Of a DNA stretch of 64,000 bases, positions 45,301-52,777 are shown piece by piece; position 1 is the first letter of the stretch; each line of letters opens with the position of its first letter. This stretch comes from CAZSSH01 sp964609825 (GTDB taxonomy: Bacteria > Verrucomicrobiota > Lentisphaeria > Victivallales > Victivallaceae): contig CAZSSH010000002.1 of the NCBI GenBank assembly GCA_964609825.1, forward strand, positions 310,001-374,000, given 5' to 3'. The position numbers were made by a program, and so were the translations under genes. Under the pieces are notes generated by a model. The model was not told where the DNA came from, did no database searches, and was given only the letters and a program-made list of their open reading frames with translations.

Positions 45301-45511
45301 TGACCTGCTTCTCGATCACCGACGCCACAGTGTCGGCAATCACCTGGGCGCTCGCCCCCGGATAGTTGGTCGTCACCGAAATTTGCGGCGGCGTCACCTC
45401 CGGGTACTCCGCCACCGGCAACTCAAACAGACACAATGTCCCGCCCAAAATAATCAGGATCGAAATCACGATCGCAAACCGCGGACGGTTGATGAATATT
45501 TCCGAAAACAT
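42398..45511 (-). CDS. RND multidrug efflux transporter, HAE1 family
   Basis: AcrB/MexB-type inner-membrane pump, 1037 residues, the usual length. The N-terminus MFSEIFINRPRFAIVISILI and two groups of transmembrane segments surround two large periplasmic loops. VVDDAIVVVENTMRL in TM4 contains the Asp-Asp proton relay. The C-terminal half has GLASKNAILMVEF and a partner-Lys helix. Five bp separate it from the adaptor gene upstream. No outer-membrane channel gene is in the window, so it probably borrows one encoded elsewhere. Confidence 0.95.
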   Translation of the reverse strand: MFSEIFINRPRFAIVISILIILGGTLCLFELPVAEYPEVTPPQISVTTNYPGASAQVIADTVASVIEKQVNGVENMLYFSSKSSDSGNYDLSISFASGTDSDIAQVNVQNAIQRATNSLPEDVKKNGVNVKKRSNDILAAFAFSSTNPKHDKLFVSNYVSINVSDTIARVRGVSDVMIFGAWDYSMRIWLDPYRMASMGVRPDEVASAIKSQNLQAAAGAVGSEMSSDYMQFKVNATGRLVSAEDFASIIIRSGDTGQQVRLGDIARIELGSDSYSGENFLNGKPAVVMAIYRNNSANANSVVDNVNQEIARLQHYFPEGLQVKLVYDPTEFIRTTMHEIALTLLMTLVLVVAITYLFLQDWRATLVPTAAIPVSIIGTFLVMKLFGYSINVLTMFGLILVIGSVVDDAIVVVENTMRLIEEEHLSAREAALKTMKQVSGALIATTLVVLAVYAPLSFSGGMVGIIYRQFSLTMCAALVISTFIAFTLSPSLCALLLRPHRENKLFRPFNFSLDLTRNTFLFFAKILTRRILLTAILFGGVLYLNYFFFNKMPPAFLPTEDKGVLFGAVQLQPGSTLARTKEVMLTAEKRIREVSGVKDVLTICGFSMVGGNSENVGMMFVILDNWSLRTTPDKSVQALMGKIQGACMTIPSARIDLFMPPAIMGLGMTGGVSAVLQATEGQSATELYSTLQGYLGALMQQPGTAYAFSAYEANTPQIFLEIDRAKAEALGVPVDRIFTTLQSKLASFYVNDFNLYGYTYKVKMQADRQYRANIEDIEQINVQNNNGKLVPISTICRARMVVGPRQIMRFNQFLSADLNVMSKPFFSSGQMMAKMEELEKTTLPKGYRISWTDMSYQEHGNQGKIVFLMALALIFGYLFLVAQYESWTIPVPVIISVAMATLGAILGLMLMRMPLSIYAQLGLVMLVGLASKNAILMVEFSKQQREAGVPIVEAALQGAKTRYRAVLMTAWSFVLGVFPLVIATGAGSGSRRAIGVPTFWGMLLATVVGIIFIPALYVAFQVTQEKVTGWINRKKPE

Positions 45512-45516
45512 ATTGC

Positions 45517-46620
45517 TTATTCTTTCCCTGTCTTGACCGGCAAGCCGGGCATGATTTTATGGATCCCGTCGACCACGATGAGTTCGCCGGGAGCGAGGCC
45601 GTTTTCGACCACGCGGACATTTTTAATCACTTCACCAAGTTTGACCTGACGGCGGATCGGCATATTTTGCTCGCCCAAGACGTAAACATAAGAGCCGTCG
45701 CGGTCGGTGAGCACGGCCGAGAGCGGCACCACCGGCAGTTTGGGATCGTCGTTGCGGCCCAGCGATACGGTGACGAAACCGCCGGGGATCAATACGGTAT
45801 CCGGGTTGGCGGCCGAAATCCAGACGGCCAGCGTACCGGTTTCTCTGTCAATTTTGTTGTCGATGATTTTGGCTGAGAGTTCGCCCTTGTAGGGTTTGCC
45901 GTTGGCCAGCATCACCGTAAATTTGGCGTGCTCAAAAAAACTTTTCATCGAGCCGAATTTCTCCTGATAATCGCGCTCGCTGATCGAGAATTTGATCAAA
46001 ATCGGGTCAAACTTGACGATTGTCGCCAAAGGCTTGCTGGTCAAACTCACATAGTTGCCGAAAGTTTCGCTGATCTTGCCGATGCGCCCGGAGATGGGAG
46101 CGTAAATTTTGCAATAGGATAGATCGTTTTGGGCACTGAGCAAACTTGCCTTGGCGGCGTCGTATTTGCCCTGATTGAGCTTGAGCGTGCGGGCCGCCTC
46201 CTCGACGTTGATGATCGAAGTCGCCTTGTTCTCAAACAATTGGTTATACCGGACGGAGTTGCTCTTGGCCAAATCCAGCTCGGCGCTGATCTGATCGACC
46301 ATCGCCTTGGCCTCGTCGGCTTTGGCGCGGTAGGTGGTATCCTCAATGGTGGCGATCAATTCGCCTTCCTTGACCCAGTCGCCGTCCTTAACGTTGATCT
46401 TGGTAATGACGCCGGAGACGCGGACCTGCAAATCGACTTCCTCGTCGGACTCGACCTGACCGATGTAATTTTTGGTGGCCCCGCCGATGATCTCGGCCAC
46501 CGGCTCAACACTGACGGTCGGGATGGGCGGCATCATCTTTGGCGCGTCGGCGCCGGTTAACACGATGGCCGACAGCATCGCCGCGACGGCCAGAATTTTG
46601 GAAACGGTTGATTGAAACAT
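45517..46620 (-). CDS. RND efflux membrane fusion (periplasmic adaptor) protein
   Basis: 367 residues from the ATG at 46620, 8 bases after GGAGG. Signal peptide about 1-25 (VAAMLSAIVLTGADA) without a lipobox Cys, unlike AcrA. The lipoyl/barrel-sandwich domain (DLQVRVSGVITKINVKDGDW, LIATIEDTTY), helical hairpin (80-150) and beta-barrel (KIYAPISGRIGKISETFG) follow in the usual order. It links the pump at 42398 to an outer-membrane channel. A longer in-frame start at 46638 would put the start codon upstream of the ribosome-binding site. Confidence 0.94.
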   Translation of the reverse strand: MFQSTVSKILAVAAMLSAIVLTGADAPKMMPPIPTVSVEPVAEIIGGATKNYIGQVESDEEVDLQVRVSGVITKINVKDGDWVKEGELIATIEDTTYRAKADEAKAMVDQISAELDLAKSNSVRYNQLFENKATSIINVEEAARTLKLNQGKYDAAKASLLSAQNDLSYCKIYAPISGRIGKISETFGNYVSLTSKPLATIVKFDPILIKFSISERDYQEKFGSMKSFFEHAKFTVMLANGKPYKGELSAKIIDNKIDRETGTLAVWISAANPDTVLIPGGFVTVSLGRNDDPKLPVVPLSAVLTDRDGSYVYVLGEQNMPIRRQVKLGEVIKNVRVVENGLAPGELIVVDGIHKIMPGLPVKTGKE

Positions 46621-46752
46621 GAAATTCCTCCGGGTCAATATAAACCAAAAGTTTGCACAGTATATATGTTATAAGAATGAGGCGCTTTCGGCAACAAAAG
46701 CGCCTTGCTCTCTTTTTCGTCTCTCGACCGGCAATTTGCCGTAATCAATCAT

Positions 46753-46781
46753 AATATAATGTCGAAATATAATAAATTCAA
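46753..46781 (-). promoter_or_regulatory. Promoter of the RND efflux operon
   Basis: Minus-strand TTGAAT (plus 46776-46781) and TATATT (plus 46753-46758), spacer 17 bp. The implied leader is about 125 nt. Confidence 0.55.
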
Positions 46782-46895
46782 GGATTCCTAACTAAATTTT
46801 ATCACAAATTCTGAAATTTTCCGCAAAAAATCCGCCGCGATTATTTGAGCTTTGCAATTTTTGGGTAAGATTTTGATAAAAAAGTAAAAAGGGAC

Positions 46896-46923
46896 TTGCA
46901 ATTTTTCTTTTACGCTATATATT
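46896..46923 (+). promoter_or_regulatory. Promoter of the SDR/FAD/XRE/OYE operon
   Basis: TTGCAA at 46896-46901 and TATATT at 46918-46923, spacer 16 bp. The -10 box overlaps the left arm of the palindrome at 46912-46940. Confidence 0.6.
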
Positions 46924-46940
46924 TGATATAAATATAGCGT
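46912..46940. promoter_or_regulatory. Palindromic operator over the SDR-operon promoter
   Basis: ACGCTATAT (46912-46920) and ATATAGCGT (46932-46940): perfect 9-bp arms around an 11-bp centre, covering the -10 box and transcript start. A bound protein would block transcription. The XRE-cupin regulator encoded in the operon (49590) is the natural candidate. Confidence 0.65.
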
Positions 46941-46967
46941 TATAGAAAATATTGTAAGGAAATTGTT

Positions 46968-47726
46968 ATGAGCAAAACCGCATTGATTACCGGCGGCGGG
47001 CGCGGCATCGGGTCGGGCATCGTCGAGGAGTTGGCCAAAAATCACTGGAATGTCGGGTTTTGCGGACGCAAAGCCCCCGCCGAAATGGCGGCGCGCTGCG
47101 AAGAATTGATGAAAAAATATCCGGTCAAGGCCGTCTACTTTCAGGCCGACATCTCCAATGCCGCCGACCGGCAGCTGCTTTTGGACAATGCCGTCGCCGA
47201 ATTCGGCCAAATTGATGCTTTGGTCAACAACGCCGGGGTCGCCCCGGAAGTGCGCGCCGATTTATTGGACATGACCGAGGCGAGTTTTGACCGCGTGCTG
47301 GACATCAATCTTAAGGGTCCGTTTTTCCTCACTCAGATCGTCGGCAAATATTTTGCCCAAAATAAAATTCAGGGCGCCATCGTCAGCGTCGGCAGCATCT
47401 CCGCCACCGTCGCGAGCATCAGCCGCGGCGAATACTGCATCTCCAAAGCCGGAATCGCCATGATGACCAAACTTTTTGCAGTTAAAATGGCCGAATTCGG
47501 CGTCAACGTGTATGAAATCCGCCCGGGCGTGATCGCAAGCGACATGACCAGCACCGTCAAAGAGAAATACGACAAACTCATCGCCAACGGACTCACGCTG
47601 CAGCCGCGCTGGGGTCAGCCCGAGGACATCGGCAAGGCGGTTGCGGCGCTGCTCAACGGCGCATTGCCGTACTCCACGGGGCAAGTCATCAACGTGGACG
47701 GCGGACTCGAAGTCCAGCGTTTGTAA
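46968..47726 (+). CDS. Short-chain dehydrogenase/reductase
   Basis: 252 residues of the classical FabG-like SDR type. NAD(P) motif TGGGRGIGSG (8-17), NNAGVAP, catalytic Ser in SVGSIS and the YxxxK pair in YCISKAG, and the PGVIASDM loop. It is the first gene of a four-gene redox operon, with a regulatory palindrome on its promoter. A fatty-acid role is unlikely given the neighbours. It more likely acts on a sugar-derived or cyclic ketone/alcohol. Confidence 0.92.
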   Translation: MSKTALITGGGRGIGSGIVEELAKNHWNVGFCGRKAPAEMAARCEELMKKYPVKAVYFQADISNAADRQLLLDNAVAEFGQIDALVNNAGVAPEVRADLLDMTEASFDRVLDINLKGPFFLTQIVGKYFAQNKIQGAIVSVGSISATVASISRGEYCISKAGIAMMTKLFAVKMAEFGVNVYEIRPGVIASDMTSTVKEKYDKLIANGLTLQPRWGQPEDIGKAVAALLNGALPYSTGQVINVDGGLEVQRL

Positions 47727-47743
47727 CCGTCAAGGAGATGCCA

Positions 47744-49603
47744 ATGAAATATTTTCACACCATCGTGGTCGGAAGCGGCGCCGCCGGTCTGGCCGCCGCA
47801 CTGCGCCTCAAGTCCATGGGGGTCAATGACGTCGCCATTTTGACCGAGGGGCTCAACCGCAGCACCTCGATCAACACCGGGAGCGACAAGCAGACCTATT
47901 ACAAGTTAAGTTTATACGGCAACGAGGCCGATTCGCCGGGCTTGCTCGCCGAAACCATGTTTGCCGGGGGCTCAATGCACGGCGATTTGGCTTTGGTCGA
48001 GGCGGCGCTCTCGGACCGCTGCTTTCAAAATCTGGTCAACCTCAACGTCCCGTTTCCGCGCGACCGCTTCGGCCAATTCATCGGCTACAAGACCGACCAC
48101 GACCCGCGCCGACGGGCCACCAGCTGCGGACCCTACACTTCGCGCGAAATGTGCCGCGCTTTAATTAAGGCAGTGCAACAGGCGGGGATTGAAGTCATTG
48201 AGCACTTGCTCATCACCGATTTAATCGTCATTGACGACAATCGCTGCGCCGGGGTGGTGGCGCGTCACGAGATTTCCGGCAAAGTTTCCTCCTATTACGC
48301 CAACAACACCGTCTTTGCCGTCGGCGGCCCCGGCGCCTTGTACAAGTCAAGCGTCTACCCGGCCGTCCACAACGGCGCCATCGGCGTCGCCCTCAAGGCG
48401 GGAGCGGCCGCGCAAAGTCTGCCCGAGTCGCAATACGGCTTGGCCTCGACCAAATTTCGCTGGAATGTGTCGGGGACCTACATGCAGGTGCTGCCGCGCT
48501 TTGTCTCGACCGACCAGAACGGCAACGACGCTCGCGAATTTTTGTACGACGCCTTTGCCAAGGCGGGCGAAGCCGAGTCCCTGACCTTTCTCAAAGGCTA
48601 CCAGTGGCCGTTTGACGTCAAAAAGAGTGACACCGGCTCCTCGCAGATTGATTTACTCGTCTATCAGGAGACATGCTGCAAAAACCGCCGGGTTTTCCTC
48701 GACTTTCGCACCAACCCGGCCAAGCTCGACTTTAACGCCCTCTCGGCCGAGGCGGCGGAGTATTTGCAGAAATCCGAGGCCCTCTTCGGCACTCCCATTG
48801 AGCGCCTCCAAAAGATGAATCCGGGCGCGATCGAGCTCTATGACGACCACAAGATCGACCTTTACAGCGAAATGCTTGAGATCGAGGTGTGCGCCCAGCA
48901 CAACAACGGCGGCCTCGCGGGCAATCACTGGTATGAGTCCTTAACCCTCAAACACTTGTTTCCGATCGGCGAAGTCAACGGCTCCCACGGCGTCTGCCGC
49001 CCCGGCGGCTCGGCGCTCAACGCGGGTCAGGTCGGCGCTTTCCGCGCCGCCGAATACATTGCCAACGTTTACGGCAAACCCACCCTCAAGCTTAAAAAAG
49101 CCAAAAAAGCGGGCAAGGCACTGGTCAAAGCCGCCAAAGCCCTGCTCAAAGGTACCGGCGACTGGCGCGCCGACCGCCTCGAGCTCCAAAGCCGCATGAG
49201 CAAATCCGGCAGCCACTACCGCGACCTCGCCGAAGTGCGCACCGCCTGTGAGGAGGCCAAGCAGCTTTACCTCAAAATCGCCGCCACCGGCTACCCGGCC
49301 AACGCGGGCAACCGCGGGCTCAACAATTTGCAGCTCGCCCTGGCACACTGGGTGTACTTGTCGGCCATTATTTTCCAAATCGAGTCCGGCGCGGGTTCGC
49401 GCGGTTCGGCACTGGTTCTCATTGACGGCAAGGTCGAGCCCGAAAATCCGGCCTTCCGCGAGCAAGTTTTGGAGAGCACCCTGGCGGGGGACAAGATCCT
49501 CCACCGGTGGGTGCCACGCCGCCCCTTGCCCGATACCGAGGACGGCTGGTTTGAGAATATCTGGCGCGATTTCCGCAATGGGACGATTTATGCAGCTCTT
49601 TGA
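47744..49603 (+). CDS. FAD-binding flavoprotein of the fumarate reductase/succinate dehydrogenase type
   Basis: 619 residues from the ATG at 47744, six bases after AAGGAG (an ATG at 47738 abuts that site and is rejected). VVGSGAAGLAAALRLKSMG is the N-terminal FAD motif. VFAVGGPGALYKSS and LFPIGEVNGSHGVCRPGGSA, the latter split here as LFPIGEVNGSHG, are FRD/SDH-like blocks. The C-terminal part (490-619) lacks a clear partner motif. It lies in an operon with an SDR and an OYE relative, and the substrate is unknown. No heme or iron-sulfur subunit is adjacent, so it is not a respiratory complex. Confidence 0.85.
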   Translation: MKYFHTIVVGSGAAGLAAALRLKSMGVNDVAILTEGLNRSTSINTGSDKQTYYKLSLYGNEADSPGLLAETMFAGGSMHGDLALVEAALSDRCFQNLVNLNVPFPRDRFGQFIGYKTDHDPRRRATSCGPYTSREMCRALIKAVQQAGIEVIEHLLITDLIVIDDNRCAGVVARHEISGKVSSYYANNTVFAVGGPGALYKSSVYPAVHNGAIGVALKAGAAAQSLPESQYGLASTKFRWNVSGTYMQVLPRFVSTDQNGNDAREFLYDAFAKAGEAESLTFLKGYQWPFDVKKSDTGSSQIDLLVYQETCCKNRRVFLDFRTNPAKLDFNALSAEAAEYLQKSEALFGTPIERLQKMNPGAIELYDDHKIDLYSEMLEIEVCAQHNNGGLAGNHWYESLTLKHLFPIGEVNGSHGVCRPGGSALNAGQVGAFRAAEYIANVYGKPTLKLKKAKKAGKALVKAAKALLKGTGDWRADRLELQSRMSKSGSHYRDLAEVRTACEEAKQLYLKIAATGYPANAGNRGLNNLQLALAHWVYLSAIIFQIESGAGSRGSALVLIDGKVEPENPAFREQVLESTLAGDKILHRWVPRRPLPDTEDGWFENIWRDFRNGTIYAAL

Positions 49604-50114
49604 TTTTACCATATTGCGCGATTTGCGCAAGCAGCATCAATTGAGCATCGCCGATTTGTCCGGGCAAAGCGGCGTCTCCAGTGCCGTTATCTCCAAATTG
49701 GAGCGCAACCAGACCAGGGCGGAGCTCGACACGCTGTACAAGCTTGCCAAGGTTTTCGGTATCACCAGCGCCGAATTGCTGGGCTTGGCCGAGAGCAAAA
49801 GCTCGCACCGCTTGGAGGCGACGCAGCACCGGTCGGAGGACTTTTTGTTTTCCCAGATCAGCTACCGCAACATCCGCTGCCTCTACGGCAAAGCCCCAAA
49901 AAACGCGCAAGTCTCGCGCCCCAAGGTGCACCGCGACGACTACGAGCTTTGCTGGGTGCTGCAAGGCAAACTGCAAATTACCTTGCCCGACGAAGTCCAC
50001 GTGCTGGAGGCCGGGCAGTCATTGCAGTTTGACGCTTTGCTGGAGCACGTTTATCTGGTGCTTGAGGATTGTGAAATTTTAATATTGCATATACATAAAG
50101 AAAAAAGGTTTTAG
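49590..50114 (+). CDS. XRE-family regulator with C-terminal cupin domain
   Basis: 174 residues from the ATG at 49590 (GGGA six bases upstream). An XRE helix-turn-helix spans about 8-60 (LSIADLSGQSGVSSAVISKL). A cupin sensor follows (about 105-172: HRDDYELCWVLQGKLQITLP, then EAGQSLQFDALLEHVYL). This class typically represses small catabolic operons and responds to a pathway metabolite. The gene overlaps the flavoprotein gene by 14 bp and lies 2 bp before the OYE gene. It probably binds the palindrome at 46912-46940. Confidence 0.87.
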   Translation: MQLFDFTILRDLRKQHQLSIADLSGQSGVSSAVISKLERNQTRAELDTLYKLAKVFGITSAELLGLAESKSSHRLEATQHRSEDFLFSQISYRNIRCLYGKAPKNAQVSRPKVHRDDYELCWVLQGKLQITLPDEVHVLEAGQSLQFDALLEHVYLVLEDCEILILHIHKEKRF

Positions 50115-50116
50115 TC

Positions 50117-51553
50117 ATGGACATCCCCAAAATCACTTCTTTTAAAACAACCGCCGACTTCCGCAAACATATCCAAACGCTCAATGTCAAACTTGAGCTT
50201 GACGACGCCATTTTGGCCGGTGACGCCTCGCCCTTGGCGCAAAACATTACCTATCACGGACACGTGATCGGCAACCGCTGGTGCATTCTTCCCATGGAGG
50301 GCTGGGACTGCCTCCCCGACGGCAACCCGAGCGAATTGACCCGCCGCCGCTGGCACAACTTTGCCCTGAGCGGTGCCAAGCTCCTCTTCGGCTGCGAAGC
50401 GGCCGCCGTGATGACCTCCGGCAAAAGCAACACCCGCCAGATGATGATCACCCCCGAAACCGTTGACCAATTGGGTATTTTGGTCAAAGAAATGCGTGCC
50501 ATCCACCGCGACAAATTCGGCACCGACGACGACCTTTTTATCGGCTTGCAGCTCACCCACTCGGGGCGCTACAGCCACCCGTTTGACGATCACAAATTGG
50601 AGTCGGTGACCGCCTACTCCAACGAGCTTTTGGACAAGCGTTTTCATAATACCCAGGCCAATGTCGTCACCGACGACGAAGTCAAAAATATCATCAAACA
50701 CTACATCCGGGCAGCCAAACTCGCAAAACAGGCCGGGTTTGACTTTGTCGACGTTAAGATGGCGCACGGCTATTTGGGCTTTGAGTTTTTGGGCGCGATT
50801 CACCGGCCCGGCCCCTATGGGGGGAGTTTTGAAAACCGCACCCGCTTTTTCCGTGAGATCGTCGAGGGGATTCACCGCGAAGTCCCCGGCTTTGAGGTGG
50901 CGACACGCTTGAGCTTATTTGACTTTATGCCGTTTGAGAAAGGTCCCGACCGCGTCGGCCAGCCGATGGCGAGCGTCAACGGCATCGGCTTGGGCAATTA
51001 TCCCTACGCCTTTGGCGGCGACAAAAGCGGCGTCGGGATTGATTTAACTGAAACCATTGCGTTTCTCAAGCTTGCCAAGTCGCTCCAAGTTGAGATGATC
51101 TGCACCACGGTGGGGAGTCCGTATTATGTCCCTCACATCCAGCGCCCCGCCTACTACCCGGTGTCGGACGGCTACCTCCCGCCGGAGGACCCGGTCATCG
51201 GCGCCGCGCGGCAGATCAACACCGTGGCCGAGGTCAAAAAAGCAATCCCCGACATGCTCTTTATCGGCTCGGGGTATACTTGTTTGCAGGAGTATCTGAC
51301 CCCGGTCGGGCAGCACGTCGTCCGGCAAAACATGGCCGATTTTGTCGGCATCGGCCGGATGGTCCTCGCCTATCCCGAGATTTGCGCCGATACCTTGGCC
51401 GGACGCGGCCTCAACACCCGCAAAATCTGCCGGACGTTTGGCGATTGCACCACCGCGCCGCGCAACGGTCTGGTGTCAGGGTGCTACCCCTTGGACGAAT
51501 TTTACAAGTGCCGCCCCGAGTGCGCCAAGCTCAAAGAGCTCAAAAAGAAATAA
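50117..51553 (+). CDS. NADH:flavin oxidoreductase, old yellow enzyme family
   Basis: 478 residues, FMN-binding TIM barrel. IGNRWCILPMEGWDC is the N-terminal FMN contact, GLQLTHSGRYSHP the substrate/flavin block, AAKLAKQAGFDFVDVKMAHG the signature region, and DFVGIGRMVLAYPE the C-terminal phosphate-binding loop. The Cys motifs near the end (CRTFGDCTTAPRNGLVSGCYPLD) suggest a 4Fe-4S site as in 2,4-dienoyl-CoA reductase-type enzymes, but the fused C-terminal flavodomain is absent. Probably reduces an activated C=C bond in the same pathway as the SDR and flavoprotein. Confidence 0.87.
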   Translation: MDIPKITSFKTTADFRKHIQTLNVKLELDDAILAGDASPLAQNITYHGHVIGNRWCILPMEGWDCLPDGNPSELTRRRWHNFALSGAKLLFGCEAAAVMTSGKSNTRQMMITPETVDQLGILVKEMRAIHRDKFGTDDDLFIGLQLTHSGRYSHPFDDHKLESVTAYSNELLDKRFHNTQANVVTDDEVKNIIKHYIRAAKLAKQAGFDFVDVKMAHGYLGFEFLGAIHRPGPYGGSFENRTRFFREIVEGIHREVPGFEVATRLSLFDFMPFEKGPDRVGQPMASVNGIGLGNYPYAFGGDKSGVGIDLTETIAFLKLAKSLQVEMICTTVGSPYYVPHIQRPAYYPVSDGYLPPEDPVIGAARQINTVAEVKKAIPDMLFIGSGYTCLQEYLTPVGQHVVRQNMADFVGIGRMVLAYPEICADTLAGRGLNTRKICRTFGDCTTAPRNGLVSGCYPLDEFYKCRPECAKLKELKKK

Positions 51554-51592
51554 ATTTTTTGAGTTTTTTGCGCAATATGCCGTTAACCAAGC

Positions 51593-51621
51593 TTGCATTT
51601 TGTTTTTTGCGATGATATCTT
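51593..51621 (+). promoter_or_regulatory. Promoter of the lipoprotein pair
   Basis: TTGCAT at 51593-51598 and TATCTT at 51616-51621, spacer 17 bp. The leader of about 100 nt contains GC-rich inverted repeats and ends in AAGGAGG before ATG 51727. Confidence 0.5.
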
Positions 51622-51726
51622 GAATTTTGGAAGCGGTCGGATCCGGCAACGGATCGCCGCGGCACATCCTGGCCGGATCTGGAACGGAAAGCCGGGCCCG
51701 GCGCAAACCAAAACAAGGAGGAAAAA

Positions 51727-52134
51727 ATGAAATTGAAACATCTTTCCATGCTGTTGGCGCTCGGCGCGGCGGCGGTATTTGCCGCCGGTTGCTCTTCGGT
51801 GCAAAAGGTGAGCGGCGGCGACCTCAACGGTCAGGCGCTGACGGCGGCCGGAACCACGGTAGCCCACATCAACGTTTCCAACACCGGTTTCTACTTCCTC
51901 AAATTCCCGCTGATTACCGGCTCGAGCAAATCGCCGGGATCGATCTCCTTTTTTGACGAAAACTCCGTCAAAGTCGAGGAAGCCACCAATATGCTGACCA
52001 AGGAAAGCGCCGCCAGCGGAGCAACCAAGACTGTGGATATTGTTTCGACCGCGTCGAGCTCCATGGTGCCGATTCCCATCCCGTTCCTCTTCTTCTTCCG
52101 CACCGTCAACGTCTCCGGCAACGCGATCAAGTAA
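51727..52134 (+). CDS. Small lipoprotein, first of a tandem pair
   Basis: 135 residues, signal peptide with lipobox FAAGC (Cys at about 21). The mature protein contains GQALTAAGTTVAHINVSNTG and FLKFPLITG, shared with the next gene, and a hydrophobic Pro-rich end (VPIPIPFLFFFRTVNVSGNAIK, cut here after VPIPIPFLFFF). Strong AAGGAGG ribosome-binding site. I do not recognise the family. The abundant-lipoprotein look (short, strong translation signals, own promoter) is an inference. Confidence 0.78.
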   Translation: MKLKHLSMLLALGAAAVFAAGCSSVQKVSGGDLNGQALTAAGTTVAHINVSNTGFYFLKFPLITGSSKSPGSISFFDENSVKVEEATNMLTKESAASGATKTVDIVSTASSSMVPIPIPFLFFFRTVNVSGNAIK

Positions 52135-52148
52135 GAAAGGAACTTATC

Positions 52149-52532
52149 ATGAAAACAAAATTGTTTGTCACTCTCTGCGCCATGGCCTGCGCGCTGATCT
52201 TTGCCGGCTGCTCCTCGGTGAGCGTCGCCCAAAAGTCTGACCTCAACAATCAGGCGCTGGCCCCGGCCGGCACCAACGTCGCTCATATCAATGCCCAAAA
52301 CTTCGGTCTCTATCTCTTCAGTTTGCCGCTCTTGACCGGCGGCGTCGAAAACGAAGGCACCATGGTTTGGAACAAAGATACCGTCAACGTCACCAGCACC
52401 GGCAACTTGCTCACCAAGACCAGCAAAGAGCTGGGCGCGGCCAAATCTCTGGACATGGCGTCGCAGTACAGCTGCACCGGTTTCATCTTCTACATTCGCA
52501 ACGTTAACATGTCGGCCAACGCCGTCAAGTAA
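52149..52532 (+). CDS. Small lipoprotein, second of a tandem pair
   Basis: 127 residues, lipobox FAGC. Clear paralogue of the preceding gene: NNQALAPAGTNVAHIN against NGQALTAAGTTVAHIN, LFSLPLLTG against LKFPLITG, and RNVNMSANAVK against RTVNVSGNAIK at the C-terminus. AGGAAC lies before the ATG, 14 bp after the first gene. A terminator follows at 52583. Function unknown. The pair arose by duplication. Confidence 0.78.
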   Translation: MKTKLFVTLCAMACALIFAGCSSVSVAQKSDLNNQALAPAGTNVAHINAQNFGLYLFSLPLLTGGVENEGTMVWNKDTVNVTSTGNLLTKTSKELGAAKSLDMASQYSCTGFIFYIRNVNMSANAVK

Positions 52533-52582
52533 TCCGCGACGTAAAACCGCGGCCTTAAAAAATGATAAGCCGCAGTTAAATC

Positions 52583-52616
52583 CCCTGTCATAATATAGTT
52601 ATATGACAGGGTTTTT
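52583..52616 (+). terminator. Terminator after the lipoprotein pair
   Basis: Perfect 10-bp stem CCCTGTCATA / TATGACAGGG (52583-52592, 52602-52611), 9-nt loop, then TTTTT. Confidence 0.88.
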
Positions 52617-52709
52617 CTTTGTTTCCGGGTGTTTCAAGGGAGCGCAAAGACCGACTTTTCGCGTTCCGGTCACAGCGTAAAAAAAATCCGTTTTTTTTCG
52701 CTTTTTTTA

Positions 52710-52738
52710 TTGCAAAAAATCCATTAATCAAGTATTTT
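52710..52738 (+). promoter_or_regulatory. Promoter of the symporter-eda-kdgK operon
   Basis: TTGCAA at 52710-52715 and TATTTT at 52733-52738, spacer 17 bp, about 40 bp before the ATG. Confidence 0.55.
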
Positions 52739-52777
52739 ATAAGCATAACATTTTGAAATAACCAACAAGGATAAGTG

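Larger units (their letters stand above)
46621..46967. other. Divergent regulatory region between the RND and SDR operons
   Basis: 347 bp without a gene. It holds the minus-strand RND promoter (46753-46781), an 8-9 bp hairpin GGCGCTTT / AAAGCGCC (46681-46688, 46697-46704) in the RND leader, a small palindrome CGGCAA-T-TTGCCG near 46731, and the SDR promoter with its operator (46896-46940). The remaining sequence is AT-rich with no coding frame. Confidence 0.6.

Noticed and set aside
46968..47726. FabG (fatty-acid ketoreductase) as the name of the SDR
   Set aside because: The motifs are common to all classical SDRs, and the neighbours are redox catabolic genes, not fatty-acid genes.
47744..49603. 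Succinate dehydrogenase/fumarate reductase complex
   Set aside because: Only the flavoprotein is present. There is no iron-sulfur or membrane subunit, and the neighbours are an SDR and an OYE relative.
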